A stretch of 64,000 nucleotides of DNA. Origin: Candidatus Eremiobacterota bacterium. Its GTDB lineage: Bacteria > Vulcanimicrobiota > CADAWZ01 > Ess09-12. A model generated the notes under the pieces. It was not told the origin of the DNA. It saw only the letters and a list, made by a program, of their open reading frames with translations, and did not search any database. A program made the translations under genes and the position numbers. Location of the stretch: positions 1-64,000 of the forward strand of contig JAVHLM010000006.1 of assembly GCA_031082125.1 (NCBI GenBank), given 5' to 3'. The stretch's first letter is position 1; the number at the start of each line of letters is the position of its first letter. Below are positions 17,858 to 25,259 of the stretch, in pieces.

Positions 17858-18495
17858 GAGCCCTGAGGAAATACCTGCCTCCCCGTCCCCTGCGCCCCGT
17901 CGCCGGTGCCCGATTTCACCATGCTCTGGGCCCTTATAAAGCTGTTCTCTGCGATGACTATCTCATGGCGGGATACGGCGCCGCTCCCGATGAAGGTATT
18001 TTTCCCAACAATCACACCGCCATTTACGATGGCACCAGGGGCGATGTGACAATGATCGCCTATGACGGCGTCATGCTCAACAATGGCGCCTGTATTGACA
18101 ATGCAGTTCTTTCCCACGGAAGCGCCGGCATTCACCAATGCATTGTGCATGACAATAGTCCCCTCCCCGAGGCTCGCATGCCTTGAGACATAGGCGCGGG
18201 GAGAGACTATCACCGCAAAGGAGCCTCCAAGATGCTTCACCATCTCGAAAAGCTCTCTCCGCCTCTTGGGTGACTCAATCTGGCCGAGGGTGACCAGGAA
18301 GAAGCAGTGCTCGCCAGTGTACTGCTTTATCTCCTCATCGGTGCCCAGTACCGGGTAGCCCAGGACTTCCCCGCCTACTTTCTCAGGCTTGTCAATGATC
18401 CCCCTCACGGTGAACTCACCATGAGACTCAATGACGTCAATGCATGACCTGCAGTGCCCGCCGCCGCCGATGAGCAGAAGGGATTTTCCTGTCAT
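17854..18495 (-). CDS. neuD: NeuD/PglD-type sugar O/N-acyltransferase
   Basis: A 213-residue protein with the two-part architecture of NeuD/PglD. An N-terminal Rossmann-like unit (SLLLIGGGGHCRSCIDVIES) is followed from about residue 100 by left-handed beta-helix hexapeptide repeats (VSRHASLGEGTIVMHNALVN, VNTGAIVEHDAVIG, IAPGAIVNGGVIVGKNTFIG). Such enzymes acetylate a 4-amino sugar nucleotide or the nonulosonic acid using acetyl-CoA. It overlaps both neighbours by 4 bases. In a legionaminic pathway it would serve as the LegH-type N-acetyltransferase. The C-terminal tail after GSGAVSRHEIVI is slightly degenerate and rich in Gly. Confidence 0.88.
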   Translation of the reverse strand: MTGKSLLLIGGGGHCRSCIDVIESHGEFTVRGIIDKPEKVGGEVLGYPVLGTDEEIKQYTGEHCFFLVTLGQIESPKRRRELFEMVKHLGGSFAVIVSPRAYVSRHASLGEGTIVMHNALVNAGASVGKNCIVNTGAIVEHDAVIGDHCHIAPGAIVNGGVIVGKNTFIGSGAVSRHEIVIAENSFIRAQSMVKSGTGDGAQGTGRQVFPQGS

Positions 18496-19568
18496 GTCCC
18501 TATCCTCTTAACCAATTTGTGAAGGCCCTCAAGCTGGCCTATGTCAACCCATGATTTCTCTGACACAGGATAGACGCCTATCTTTTCATTTTCTGCAAGG
18601 AGCTGCGTAATGAGATCGGTCATGTCGATAACAGTGCCGTCGGCGATTTTCTCAAGCACCGGGGGCTCCAGCACATACATCCCGGTGTTGACGAAATAGT
18701 CAAAACCTGGCTTTTCCACCAGGGAGGTGAGCTGCCCGTCAATGGATATCTCGCAGATACCGTAAGGGATGGTGATGCGCTTGATTGAGCCCACGATGGT
18801 GATTTGATGGGAGTTTTCCTTGTGAAACTTAAGAATGTCACCGTAGTCGGCATCAATGAGGATATCGCAGTTGCTGAGGAAGAAGGTGCTTCTGAGGGAG
18901 TTTCTCATCAATGAAAGACTCCCTGCTGTCCCCATAGGCTTCTCCTCAAGTATGTAATGAAGCCGGTAGGAGCGCTCTATCGACTCGAAATAGCTCTTGA
19001 TTATCTCTGACTTGTGATGGAGCGAAAGATAGAACTCGTCGCAGCCGAACTCAATGAAACGCTCTATGATAAGCTCCACGATAGGCACATCTCCCACAGG
19101 GATAAGTGCCTTGGGGAGAATTCTTGTATATGGCGAAAGCCGCGAGCCTTCCCCTCCCGCCATCACAACGACTGGGATGGCGCATTGCTCGCCTTTCCTC
19201 AGGGAGAAAGCCCTGTCGGAGATCATCCTCCAACTGATGACCTGCACAATCCTCTCTTCGCCGTCTACGAGGGGGAGGTACTCAATGCCTCTGGTGATCA
19301 TTATGGTTCTTATCTCTTCCTTGTCGGGCTTCTTCTCTATTTTTATTGACGTAGGCGTGCGATACATAGCCTCTCCAAGAGTGGCGTCAAGGGGCCCGCC
19401 GCCGAGGATCCAGCGTCTTACGTCGCCGTCGGTGGCCGTGCCGATGAGGCGCTCCTGCTCGTCAACGATGAAAAGGATCTTTTCCCCCTGGATATCCATT
19501 CTCTGGAGGCCGTCTCTTACGGTGAGCTCAGGGCCCACCTTGATCTGCGCAAGCTTGCTGCTATCCAT
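18492..19568 (-). CDS. CBS-domain sugar-1-phosphate nucleotidyltransferase (PtmE-like)
   Basis: A 358-residue two-part protein. Residues 1-120 hold a pair of CBS domains (KILFIVDEQERLIGTATDGD and YLPLVDGEERIVQVIS). From about 128 a nucleotidyltransferase domain follows with VVMAGGEGSRLSPYTRILPK, the pyrophosphorylase signature, and later SNCDILIDADYGD and VEKPGF. Campylobacter PtmE has this architecture and makes GDP-glucosamine for legionaminic acid synthesis, and the neighbours (LegC type, NeuB, NeuC, NeuD) fit that role. The CBS pair may sense adenine nucleotides. It overlaps the LegC-type gene by 8 bases. Confidence 0.85.
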   Translation of the reverse strand: MDSSKLAQIKVGPELTVRDGLQRMDIQGEKILFIVDEQERLIGTATDGDVRRWILGGGPLDATLGEAMYRTPTSIKIEKKPDKEEIRTIMITRGIEYLPLVDGEERIVQVISWRMISDRAFSLRKGEQCAIPVVVMAGGEGSRLSPYTRILPKALIPVGDVPIVELIIERFIEFGCDEFYLSLHHKSEIIKSYFESIERSYRLHYILEEKPMGTAGSLSLMRNSLRSTFFLSNCDILIDADYGDILKFHKENSHQITIVGSIKRITIPYGICEISIDGQLTSLVEKPGFDYFVNTGMYVLEPPVLEKIADGTVIDMTDLITQLLAENEKIGVYPVSEKSWVDIGQLEGLHKLVKRIGT

Positions 19569-20763
19569 TGGCTTTTCCCATAATCTCTATGAGCGCTGTA
19601 GTGACTTGTGCCACATCATTTTCCGTGAGGCCTGTGCCTGAGGGGAGGCAGAGGAGCTGTTCCCGGAAAAGAAGGGCTTTTTCTATCCGGTAATGCTGAT
19701 TGTCATGGTATGGTTTCTGCAGGTGGTTCAGCTCCCAGAGGGGGCGCGTTTCAATCTTTCTTGCGGCAAGCGCTTTCATCACGGTATCTCTGTCAATACC
19801 GCAGAGATCTTTATCTATAGCCACCGCAGTAAGCCAGAAGTTGGGGTCTGCTGTGTTGGGGGCCCCGATGAAAGAGAGCCCCGTCACTTTGCCAAGCTCT
19901 TTCTTATAGAGGTCTCGGTTTTTCTTCTTCACGGCTTTGAATCGCTCAAGATTCTCACACTGTGCAAGCCCCAGGGCTGCCTGGGTGTTGGTGAGGCGGT
20001 AGTTATAGCCTGTCTCGTGATGAATGAAGCGCACCTCATCGTCCTTTGCCTGGGTAGTGAGATAGCGCGCCCTCCTGGCATGATTCTCATCATTGGTGAG
20101 GATCATGCCGCCACCGCCTGAGGTGACAATCTTGTTCCCGTTAAAAGAGATGACTCCCAGATGGCCTTCCGTGCCGGTATGGACCCTCCCGCGACTTGTG
20201 GTGCGCCATGAGCCGAGACTTTCAGAGGCGTCTTCCACCACTTTCAGGGAAAACTTTTCTGCAATGCTCAGAAGGGCATCCATGTCGCAGGGAGTGCCGA
20301 AGACATGGACCGGCACCAGAGCTTTCAGCATTCTCCCGGAGCTCCTGTTCCTGAGGCCAAGAGCAGTAAGCTCGCATTCCTCTTCGCAGAAGCGCAGGAC
20401 TTTCCCGGCATCAATATTGAGAAAATCGTCGCAGTCCATGAACACCGGCTCCGCGGAGAGGTACCTCACGGCATTGACCGGTGCTATAAAGGTCACCGCG
20501 GGCACTATGACCTCGTCTCCCGCCTCGACGCCGGCAAGCCTCAATGCCACATGAAGCCCTGCGGTGCCGCTTATGCACGCCACCGCATACATGGCGCCCG
20601 TATAGCCTGCAACAGCCTTTTCAAAACGTGTCACAAAGGGGCCTGCCGTCGAGACCCACCCTGTATCGAGGCACTCCTTGAGATAGCTCCACTCATTGCC
20701 GCAGAGGTTGGGCACCGAGAGGGGTATCATCTTCCTGTCAACTGTTGTAGTATCTGCGGTCAT
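19561..20763 (-). CDS. LegC/PerA-type sugar aminotransferase
   Basis: A 400-residue DegT-family aminotransferase. Visible are NLCGNEWSYLKECLDTGWVST at the N-terminus, CISGTAGLHVALRLAG, DEVIVPAVTFIAPVNAVRYL, VVEDASESLGS and the PLP-lysine segment ISFNGNKIVTSGGGGM. This N-terminal pattern is typical of LegC, which forms the 4-amino group of the diacetylbacillosamine-like precursor of legionaminic acid. The frame is open far upstream, but ATG at 20763 has a ribosome site (AAGGA) and only a 26-base overlap with the epimerase gene; ATG at 20730 is an alternative that would abolish the overlap. Confidence 0.88.
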   Translation of the reverse strand: MTADTTTVDRKMIPLSVPNLCGNEWSYLKECLDTGWVSTAGPFVTRFEKAVAGYTGAMYAVACISGTAGLHVALRLAGVEAGDEVIVPAVTFIAPVNAVRYLSAEPVFMDCDDFLNIDAGKVLRFCEEECELTALGLRNRSSGRMLKALVPVHVFGTPCDMDALLSIAEKFSLKVVEDASESLGSWRTTSRGRVHTGTEGHLGVISFNGNKIVTSGGGGMILTNDENHARRARYLTTQAKDDEVRFIHHETGYNYRLTNTQAALGLAQCENLERFKAVKKKNRDLYKKELGKVTGLSFIGAPNTADPNFWLTAVAIDKDLCGIDRDTVMKALAARKIETRPLWELNHLQKPYHDNQHYRIEKALLFREQLLCLPSGTGLTENDVAQVTTALIEIMGKANG

Positions 20764-21724
20764 TCGGATCTTGTATCCTTTTATCCCTGAGAGCTTCATA
20801 GACTTCCATGATCCCCCCGGGGACAGTCTTTGTAATGGTAAAGCCGAGAGTGTCCCTGATCCTTGAGAAATCAACACGGTAGTCCCGGGGGTCCTCGGCC
20901 TTGTGGACATACTTTACCGCGGTGTCAGGGAGCACTTTCAAGATTTCATCGGCAAGCATCTTCTTCTGGTAATTCTCCCCCGTGTCGCCGACGCCGAAGA
21001 CCTGGCGCCTCACTTTTTCACCGTCGCTCACAAGGACCAGGAGGCAGGCGCGGGCAATGTCACTTACATGGCAGTATGGGCGCCAGAACTGCTCGCCGTA
21101 GATGACCAGCTCTCTATTGAGAAAGGCATCTTTCACAAACTCGTTGACGGTGAGGTCAAAGCGCATCCGGTGGGACAGACCGTACACCGTGGCGAAACGG
21201 AGCGACGTGGGGATGAAATCAGCACGGGCCGGCGCCCCGAGAATATACTCTTCAAACTTCACTTTGAGCTCGGCGTAAAGAGAGACGGGCCTCAGAGGAG
21301 AGTCCTCATGAACGAAGCCCTCGCCTTCCATCTTGCCATAGTTGCTGCAGGTGGAGGCGAAGAGAAAGCGCTTCACGTGATCTTTTGAAAGGCAGAGGTC
21401 AAAAAGCCTTCTAGAGGCCTCCCAGTTGGTCTCCCTCGCAAGATCAGGATTTTTCGCACAAGCGGGATCGCCTACAATCGCCGCGAGATGGACCACGGCG
21501 CCGCAGTCCTCAAGAGCTATTTCGAGATCAGCTTCGTTTCTGATGTCACCCTTAACGAGCGAAAAGGCGGGGTGCCCCTGCAGGGTGTCGAGAGACCCGC
21601 CTCCGAACGTGAGGATATCGAGGCCCCTCACTAAATAGCCCCTTTCGACAAGCAGGCGCGAAAGCGTCGAGCCGATATAGCCGGCGGCGCCTGTGACAAG
21701 AACGGTCTTTGTGGGTTCTGACAT
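20738..21724 (-). CDS. extended SDR: NAD-dependent sugar epimerase/dehydratase
   Basis: A 328-residue nucleotide-sugar SDR. The NAD-binding GAAGYIGSTLSRLL is at residues 12-25, GDIRNEADLEIAL and VVHLAAIVGDP follow, and the active site appears as STCSNYG with the YAELK Tyr/Lys pair. The substrate half contains LRFATVYGLSHRMRFD and YGEQFWRPYCHVSDIARA. It is the first gene of the minus-strand glycan operon. It does not look like LegB, the 4,6-dehydratase of the legionaminic route, whose N-terminus differs, so its exact reaction (4-epimerisation, reduction or dehydration) is open. The upstream region (21725-22071) is where the operon promoter should be. Confidence 0.85.
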   Translation of the reverse strand: MSEPTKTVLVTGAAGYIGSTLSRLLVERGYLVRGLDILTFGGGSLDTLQGHPAFSLVKGDIRNEADLEIALEDCGAVVHLAAIVGDPACAKNPDLARETNWEASRRLFDLCLSKDHVKRFLFASTCSNYGKMEGEGFVHEDSPLRPVSLYAELKVKFEEYILGAPARADFIPTSLRFATVYGLSHRMRFDLTVNEFVKDAFLNRELVIYGEQFWRPYCHVSDIARACLLVLVSDGEKVRRQVFGVGDTGENYQKKMLADEILKVLPDTAVKYVHKAEDPRDYRVDFSRIRDTLGFTITKTVPGGIMEVYEALRDKRIQDPNDRRYYNS

Positions 21725-22071
21725 ACTATTGATTCGTTATGGAAAAGCCTGCTCTTTGATAATTGGCTACAGAGGACAGGGAGGCAGATAATTCCGCCTT
21801 GACCACCCTGGCGGAAAAAGAAAAAGCTCCGCCATAGATGCGCCGCATGAGGCCATCATGGTGCAGCTGGTCTCTTCTGTTATCTCTATATCTCTTCATT
21901 CAAAGAGGGAAACCTGTAGAGAATTCGATTTCGGAGTCTGTATTCCTCTAATATCGCTCATTCTGTTATAGAAACACGACAAACTAACCCCAGGTGCGCC
22001 AGGATCTCTGCTTAGATTTGCCATGGACTTCTTGACGCTCCTGGGGTTGCCCGAGGGAGAAGAGAAAATCG
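21725..22071. other. divergent intergenic region with inverted repeats
   Basis: No gene is seen in this region between the glycan operon and the small antitoxin gene. It holds a short hairpin (CCGCC/GGCGG arms, about 21800-21821) and a long imperfect inverted repeat at 21986-22000 and 22034-22048. The glycan operon promoter must lie here but I cannot point to a convincing -35/-10 pair on the minus strand. Confidence 0.4.
21986..22048. repeat. inverted repeat, 15-base arms
   Basis: Arms 21986-22000 and 22034-22048 are reverse complements with two mismatches (core AACCCCAGG / CCTGGGGTT), separated by 33 bases. No U-tract follows on either strand, so it is not an ordinary terminator. It could be an operator, a transcript structure or the end of a small mobile element. 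Confidence 0.5.
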
Positions 22072-22100
22072 TTTACAGGGGTCACGCGATATGGTACTAT
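22072..22100 (+). promoter_or_regulatory. sigma-70-like promoter for the Phd-type gene
   Basis: TTTACA at 22072-22077 (five of six to consensus) and TACTAT at 22095-22100 (four of six) are 17 bases apart. The start codon at 22136 follows at a suitable distance with its own ribosome site. Confidence 0.5.
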
Positions 22101-22135
22101 ATATACAGAAGTCACCAAAGCTGGAGGCCTTTGTT

Positions 22136-22420
22136 ATGGCGGAAAAAATGATAAAAACAGGCAAGGTGAGGGCTCATCTGGGCAGGATCATGGAAGATGT
22201 GCACTACAAAGGGGACAGCATTATCATAGAAAGAGGAAAAAGGCAGATTGCCGCCATTATCTCAATCGAAGAATACAGGCTGCTGCAAAGGCAGAGGGAA
22301 GAGGACTTCTCGGTAATCTCCGGGCTATGTGACCGGAATGCCGATCTTCCACCCGAAGAAATCGAAAAGGATGTCCACGAGGCGGTGAAAGACGTAAGAA
22401 GAGCCCGTCACCGCACCTGA
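22136..22420 (+). CDS. Phd/YefM-type antitoxin, apparently orphan
   Basis: A 94-residue protein of the Phd/YefM fold: MIKTGKVRAHLGRIMEDVHYKGDSIIIERGKRQIAAIISIEEYRLLQ reads as the conserved N-terminal DNA-binding half. The charged C-terminal tail (EEIEKDVHEAVKDVRRARHR) is the part that usually wraps the toxin. ATG at 22136 is preferred over the upstream frame start because GGAGG lies 8 bases before it. No toxin gene (Doc, RelE or PIN) follows; the next 70 bases lack a start with a ribosome site and the next gene is on the other strand. It may be a solitary regulator or the survivor of a broken pair. Confidence 0.75.
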   Translation: MAEKMIKTGKVRAHLGRIMEDVHYKGDSIIIERGKRQIAAIISIEEYRLLQRQREEDFSVISGLCDRNADLPPEEIEKDVHEAVKDVRRARHRT

Positions 22421-22493
22421 GGCGCCTCATCTCCTGCACAGGCACTCTTTTCCTGCGAATCGGGCCTTATGGCGGCATTATGGAAGCAAAGGG

Positions 22494-22655
22494 CTATATT
22501 TTTTCGACAGCTTTCTCGATGATTGCCGTCACGGTGGTTCCCTGCTTCTCGGCCTGGGTTTTCAGCTTGTCGAGCATCTTCTGAGAGAGCCTCAGCGTAA
22601 ATGGTTTCTTGTTCTCGCGCTCACCCGCTCTGACCTGCACACCGGGCACCGGCAT
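22494..22655 (-). CDS. small ribbon-helix-helix-like protein
   Basis: A 53-residue protein ending in KPFTLRLSQKMLDKLKTQAEKQGTTVTAIIEKAVEKI; this is a short beta strand followed by two amphipathic helices, the ribbon-helix-helix pattern of CopG/BrnA-like DNA-binding antitoxins. ATG at 22655 is very close to the AAGGAGG site, so GTG at 22649 (7 bases after it) may be the real start. It follows the DUF2442-like reading frame on the same strand with about 20 bases between them. DNA binding as an autoregulator is inferred from fold pattern only. Confidence 0.6.
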   Translation of the reverse strand: MPVPGVQVRAGERENKKPFTLRLSQKMLDKLKTQAEKQGTTVTAIIEKAVEKI

Positions 22656-22674
22656 CCCTCCTTGTGGCCGTTCA

Positions 22675-22951
22675 TCACGACGCTCCCTTCCAGGCCTCAA
22701 CGACTCTCTTCAAAGGTACCGCTCCCTCATAAAGAGAATCAGGGCAGAAGTCAATGTCATGCTCCGGCCACCTCAGGGCGCCGTGATCTATGGTGACCCG
22801 GCTGAATGCCTCAATATTCTTGATGGGCTCCATCGATTCTCCCCAGAGCTCAGGCTCGAAGTCAAAAACATTGACTGAGCCCATCGTTAAAGGTGAGAAG
22901 CAGCAGATACTCTGAAATATGCTTCACATCAATGATTTTATGCTCGTGCAT
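22675..22951 (-). pseudogene. DUF2442 family gene with one-base frameshift
   Basis: From ATG at 22951 (with an AGGAAGG/CCAGGA ribosome site) the frame reads MHEHKIIDVKHISEYLLLL then TFNDG and soon stops. One frame over, the sequence goes on as SVNVFDFEPELWGESMEPIK and ends at 22675 with DFCPDSLYEGAVPLKRVVEAW. Joined, the two give a normal DUF2442 protein (about 90 residues: LLTFNDG-x-VxVFD, then FxPELWG and the WP...DICPDSLY pattern). The shift is in the CCC run at 22880-22882, where one base less restores the frame. DUF2442 proteins are small, of unknown function, and often paired with DUF4160 or RHH partners. A sequencing slip cannot be excluded. Confidence 0.65.
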
Positions 22952-23009
22952 TCCTGGCCTTCCTCATATCCTCACTGCTGGCTTTATGAGCGATAAAGGG
23001 AAAGTGGGG

Positions 23010-23585
23010 TTACTGTCTAAAAACCTCTCTCATATCAATGGCAAGATCGCTGAACAGGCCTGGTCTCACGGTGTCATCGCGGGAGTATATCTCAGGCTTT
23101 CCATATTCCTTGTTTTCCTGAAGCTTGAATATCATCAACGTCATGTCGGCCTGGCTTACGATCCAGTATTCCTTCACTCCATGCTTTTCATAGAGGGAAA
23201 GCTTCTTGATGTAATCATAAGAGGCGGTCTGGGGAGAGGATATCTCGATGATCAGGTCCGGGCTTCCGAGGCAGCCTTTCTCATCGAGTTTTGCTCTATC
23301 GCAGACGACTGCGATATCGGGCTGCACCACCGTAGTGATATCGCCGTCTTTTTCTCCCTCTCCGGCAAGCCTCACGTCAAAAGGGGCGCAATAGACTTCG
23401 CAGAGCTTTCCCTCGAAATAATTGTAGAATTTGCTTGCAAGGGCAAGCAGAATCTTCTGGTGCATTCTCGAAGGTGCTGGCGTCATGGCGTAGAGCGTTC
23501 CTTCAAGCACCTCGAACCTCCCCTCATCGGGGCAGCTCAGATAATCACCATAGGTAAAAGGCTTTCTGCTCCCTGCCTTATCCAT
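23010..23585 (-). CDS. Uma2-family (DUF820) PD-(D/E)XK nuclease-like protein
   Basis: A 191-residue Uma2-type protein. Typical features are the opening FTYGDYLSCPDEGRFEVLEG, HQKILLALASKFYNYF, then VQPDIAVVCDRAKL (active-site Asp), GSPDLIIEISSPQTASYDYIKKLSLYEKHGVKEYWIV (Glu-x-Ser strand and Lys) as in restriction-endonuclease-like folds. The family is very common in cyanobacteria and in MAGs of poorly studied phyla, and its biological role is unsettled. ATG at 23585 is chosen, with GAGG 10 bases upstream. Translation continues in frame after the stop for another 23 codons, a possible trace of an older, longer 3' end. Confidence 0.85.
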   Translation of the reverse strand: MDKAGSRKPFTYGDYLSCPDEGRFEVLEGTLYAMTPAPSRMHQKILLALASKFYNYFEGKLCEVYCAPFDVRLAGEGEKDGDITTVVQPDIAVVCDRAKLDEKGCLGSPDLIIEISSPQTASYDYIKKLSLYEKHGVKEYWIVSQADMTLMIFKLQENKEYGKPEIYSRDDTVRPGLFSDLAIDMREVFRQ

Positions 23586-23825
23586 GCTTAGCGGCCTCAC
23601 TTTTTCACAAAGCTGAGTAATTCCCAGTTCTATTATATCATTTTGACTTCGCGGTGAACAGATTCCGCCCTCATAATTTTCAAAGTAAGTTTACAGCCAT
23701 CTGAAGCCTTATTCTGAAATCGGGATTTCACTGTCGAAGAAGTGCATGAAGGGAGGATATTGTCACTCATCTTCTCGAATATTCCCTCGCTCATTTACAA
23801 ATTTTATGTGACAGGTGGCGCTATA
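23586..23825. other. divergent intergenic region, Uma2 / aldolase
   Basis: About 240 bases between divergent genes. It must hold promoters for both; nothing clear enough to mark as a -35/-10 pair was seen. The plus-strand frame of the aldolase is open to 23742 but the extra 28 residues do not look like the family. Confidence 0.3.
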
Positions 23826-24593
23826 GTGATTCATCTCAAAAACAAACTTGCAGCACGAGAATACTCTCCCGGGTCCTGGATTACCCTCGCCCATACTTCC
23901 ATAGCAGAGATTATGGCCAGAGCCGGGTTTGAATGGCTCACTGTAGATATGGAACATTCAGCGATATCACTTCCAGAAGCACAGCAGCTCATCCAGGTAA
24001 TCGGGCTCTGCGGCGCCGTTCCCCTCGTAAGGGTGGGAGAAAACAACTCCCTTCTCATCAAGAGGGTTATGGATGCCGGCGCCGGGGGCATTATTGTCCC
24101 CATGGTAAACTCGAAGGAAGATGCAAAGAGGGCTGTTGCTTCTGTGCATTATCCTCCTTCAGGGAAAAGGGGTGTGGGGCTTGCAAGGGCGCAGGGTTAT
24201 GGTCTTGACTTTCCTGCCTATAAAGCATGGGTTGACAGGGAAAGCATTATTATTGTACAGATTGAGCATATTGATGCAATTAAAAACCTGGAAGAGATTC
24301 TTGCGACACCGGGTGTTGATGGATCTATTATCGGTCCCTACGATCTTTCTGGTTCCCTCGGATATCCCGGAGAATTTGAGAGGGTTGAGGTAAAAGAGGC
24401 ACTGCATACTTATGAGCATATATGCACCTTGATGAAAAAGCCCATGGGATTCCATATAGTGCAGCCCGATGCTTCAAAAGTCGCTCACTATAGAGAAAAA
24501 AACTACTCTTTTATTGCCGTGGGTCTTGATACCCTTTATCTTGCGGAGAAATGCCGGGAAGTTCTTGCCAGGAGCGCGCCATCGCATGAATGA
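23826..24593 (+). CDS. HpcH/HpaI-type class II aldolase
   Basis: A 255-residue metal-dependent pyruvate aldolase. Family landmarks are present in order: WLTVDMEHSAISLPEAQ, PLVRVGENNSLLIKRVMDAGAGGIIVP, YPPSGKRGVGLARAQGYG, IIVQIEHIDAIKNLEEI and IIGPYDLSGSLG. GTG at 23826 is preferred as start because AGGTGG precedes it by 6-7 bases and the domain begins there. The enzymes join pyruvate to an aldehyde to give 4-hydroxy-2-oxo acids, or cleave them. Its neighbours, an acyltransferase and a KdsB-like cytidylyltransferase, suggest that here it builds a 2-keto-3-deoxy acid sugar that is then activated with CMP (inference). Confidence 0.85.
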   Translation: MIHLKNKLAAREYSPGSWITLAHTSIAEIMARAGFEWLTVDMEHSAISLPEAQQLIQVIGLCGAVPLVRVGENNSLLIKRVMDAGAGGIIVPMVNSKEDAKRAVASVHYPPSGKRGVGLARAQGYGLDFPAYKAWVDRESIIIVQIEHIDAIKNLEEILATPGVDGSIIGPYDLSGSLGYPGEFERVEVKEALHTYEHICTLMKKPMGFHIVQPDASKVAHYREKNYSFIAVGLDTLYLAEKCREVLARSAPSHE

Positions 24594-25248
24594 AGATAGA
24601 CCAGCTCCCTCAGAGCATCGATCTCTGAAAATAGCCGATTATATTTCTTATGCTTATCTCACCTTTCAGCGTGTGCTCTCCCTTTTTTTCTCTACCGCGG
24701 TACTGAGGCTCACCGCGGCTATTTTTGGCATTACCATAGGAAAAGGCACGAAATGCTGGGGTTCCGTTCAGCTTTTAAGATGGCCTGGCTCAGAGATCAC
24801 CATTGGCAAGAATGTGACCATTGTCTCTTCTTCGCCAAGAGCTACTGCATCATCAATCTATGCACCCACACGGTTCAAAACGCACTCTCGGTCCGCAAGG
24901 ATCATCATTGAAGACAGGGTCGGGCTCAACGGCACTTCCCTTTGTGCCCGCTCAAAATCCATCACAATTGGAGAAGGAACCATGATAGCTCCCAACGTGA
25001 CAATCATGGATTCGGATTTTCATGCCCTGTGGCCGCCGGAAAAGAGACTGACTGCTCCCTCAATGGAAGAGGACCGGGATGTGCTTATCGGCCGGAATGT
25101 GTGGATTGGAACGCAATGCATAATTCTGAAAGGAGCAGTCATTGGTGAGAACTCCGTTATTGCAGCGGGAAGCGTCGTAAGAGGCGAGATCCCCCGGGGC
25201 GTGCTCGCCGGCGGAGTGCCTGCAAAAGTAATTCGGACATTGCCGTAA
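24586..25248 (+). CDS. LbH-family acyltransferase (WcaF/maltose O-acetyltransferase type)
   Basis: A 220-residue protein. The first 60 residues contain a hydrophobic stretch (VLSLFFSTAVLRLTAAIFG), possibly membrane-associated. From there on left-handed beta-helix hexapeptides appear (ITIGKNVTIVS, GLNGTSLCARSKSITIGEGTMIAPNVTIMDSDFHA) and the C-terminal IGRNVWIGTQCIILKGAVIGENSVIAAGSVV with GGVPAKVIR, a standard end for sugar O-acetyltransferases. ATG at 24586 overlaps the aldolase stop by 8 bases. Probably transfers an acyl group from acyl-CoA to a hydroxyl of the sugar made by this cassette. Confidence 0.85.
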   Translation: MNEDRPAPSEHRSLKIADYISYAYLTFQRVLSLFFSTAVLRLTAAIFGITIGKGTKCWGSVQLLRWPGSEITIGKNVTIVSSSPRATASSIYAPTRFKTHSRSARIIIEDRVGLNGTSLCARSKSITIGEGTMIAPNVTIMDSDFHALWPPEKRLTAPSMEEDRDVLIGRNVWIGTQCIILKGAVIGENSVIAAGSVVRGEIPRGVLAGGVPAKVIRTLP

Positions 25249-25259
25249 AGGAGGATTGC

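Noticed and set aside
22893-23591. 232-codon plus-strand frame opposite the Uma2 gene
   Set aside because: The Uma2 protein on the minus strand has clear family motifs; the plus-strand frame has none.
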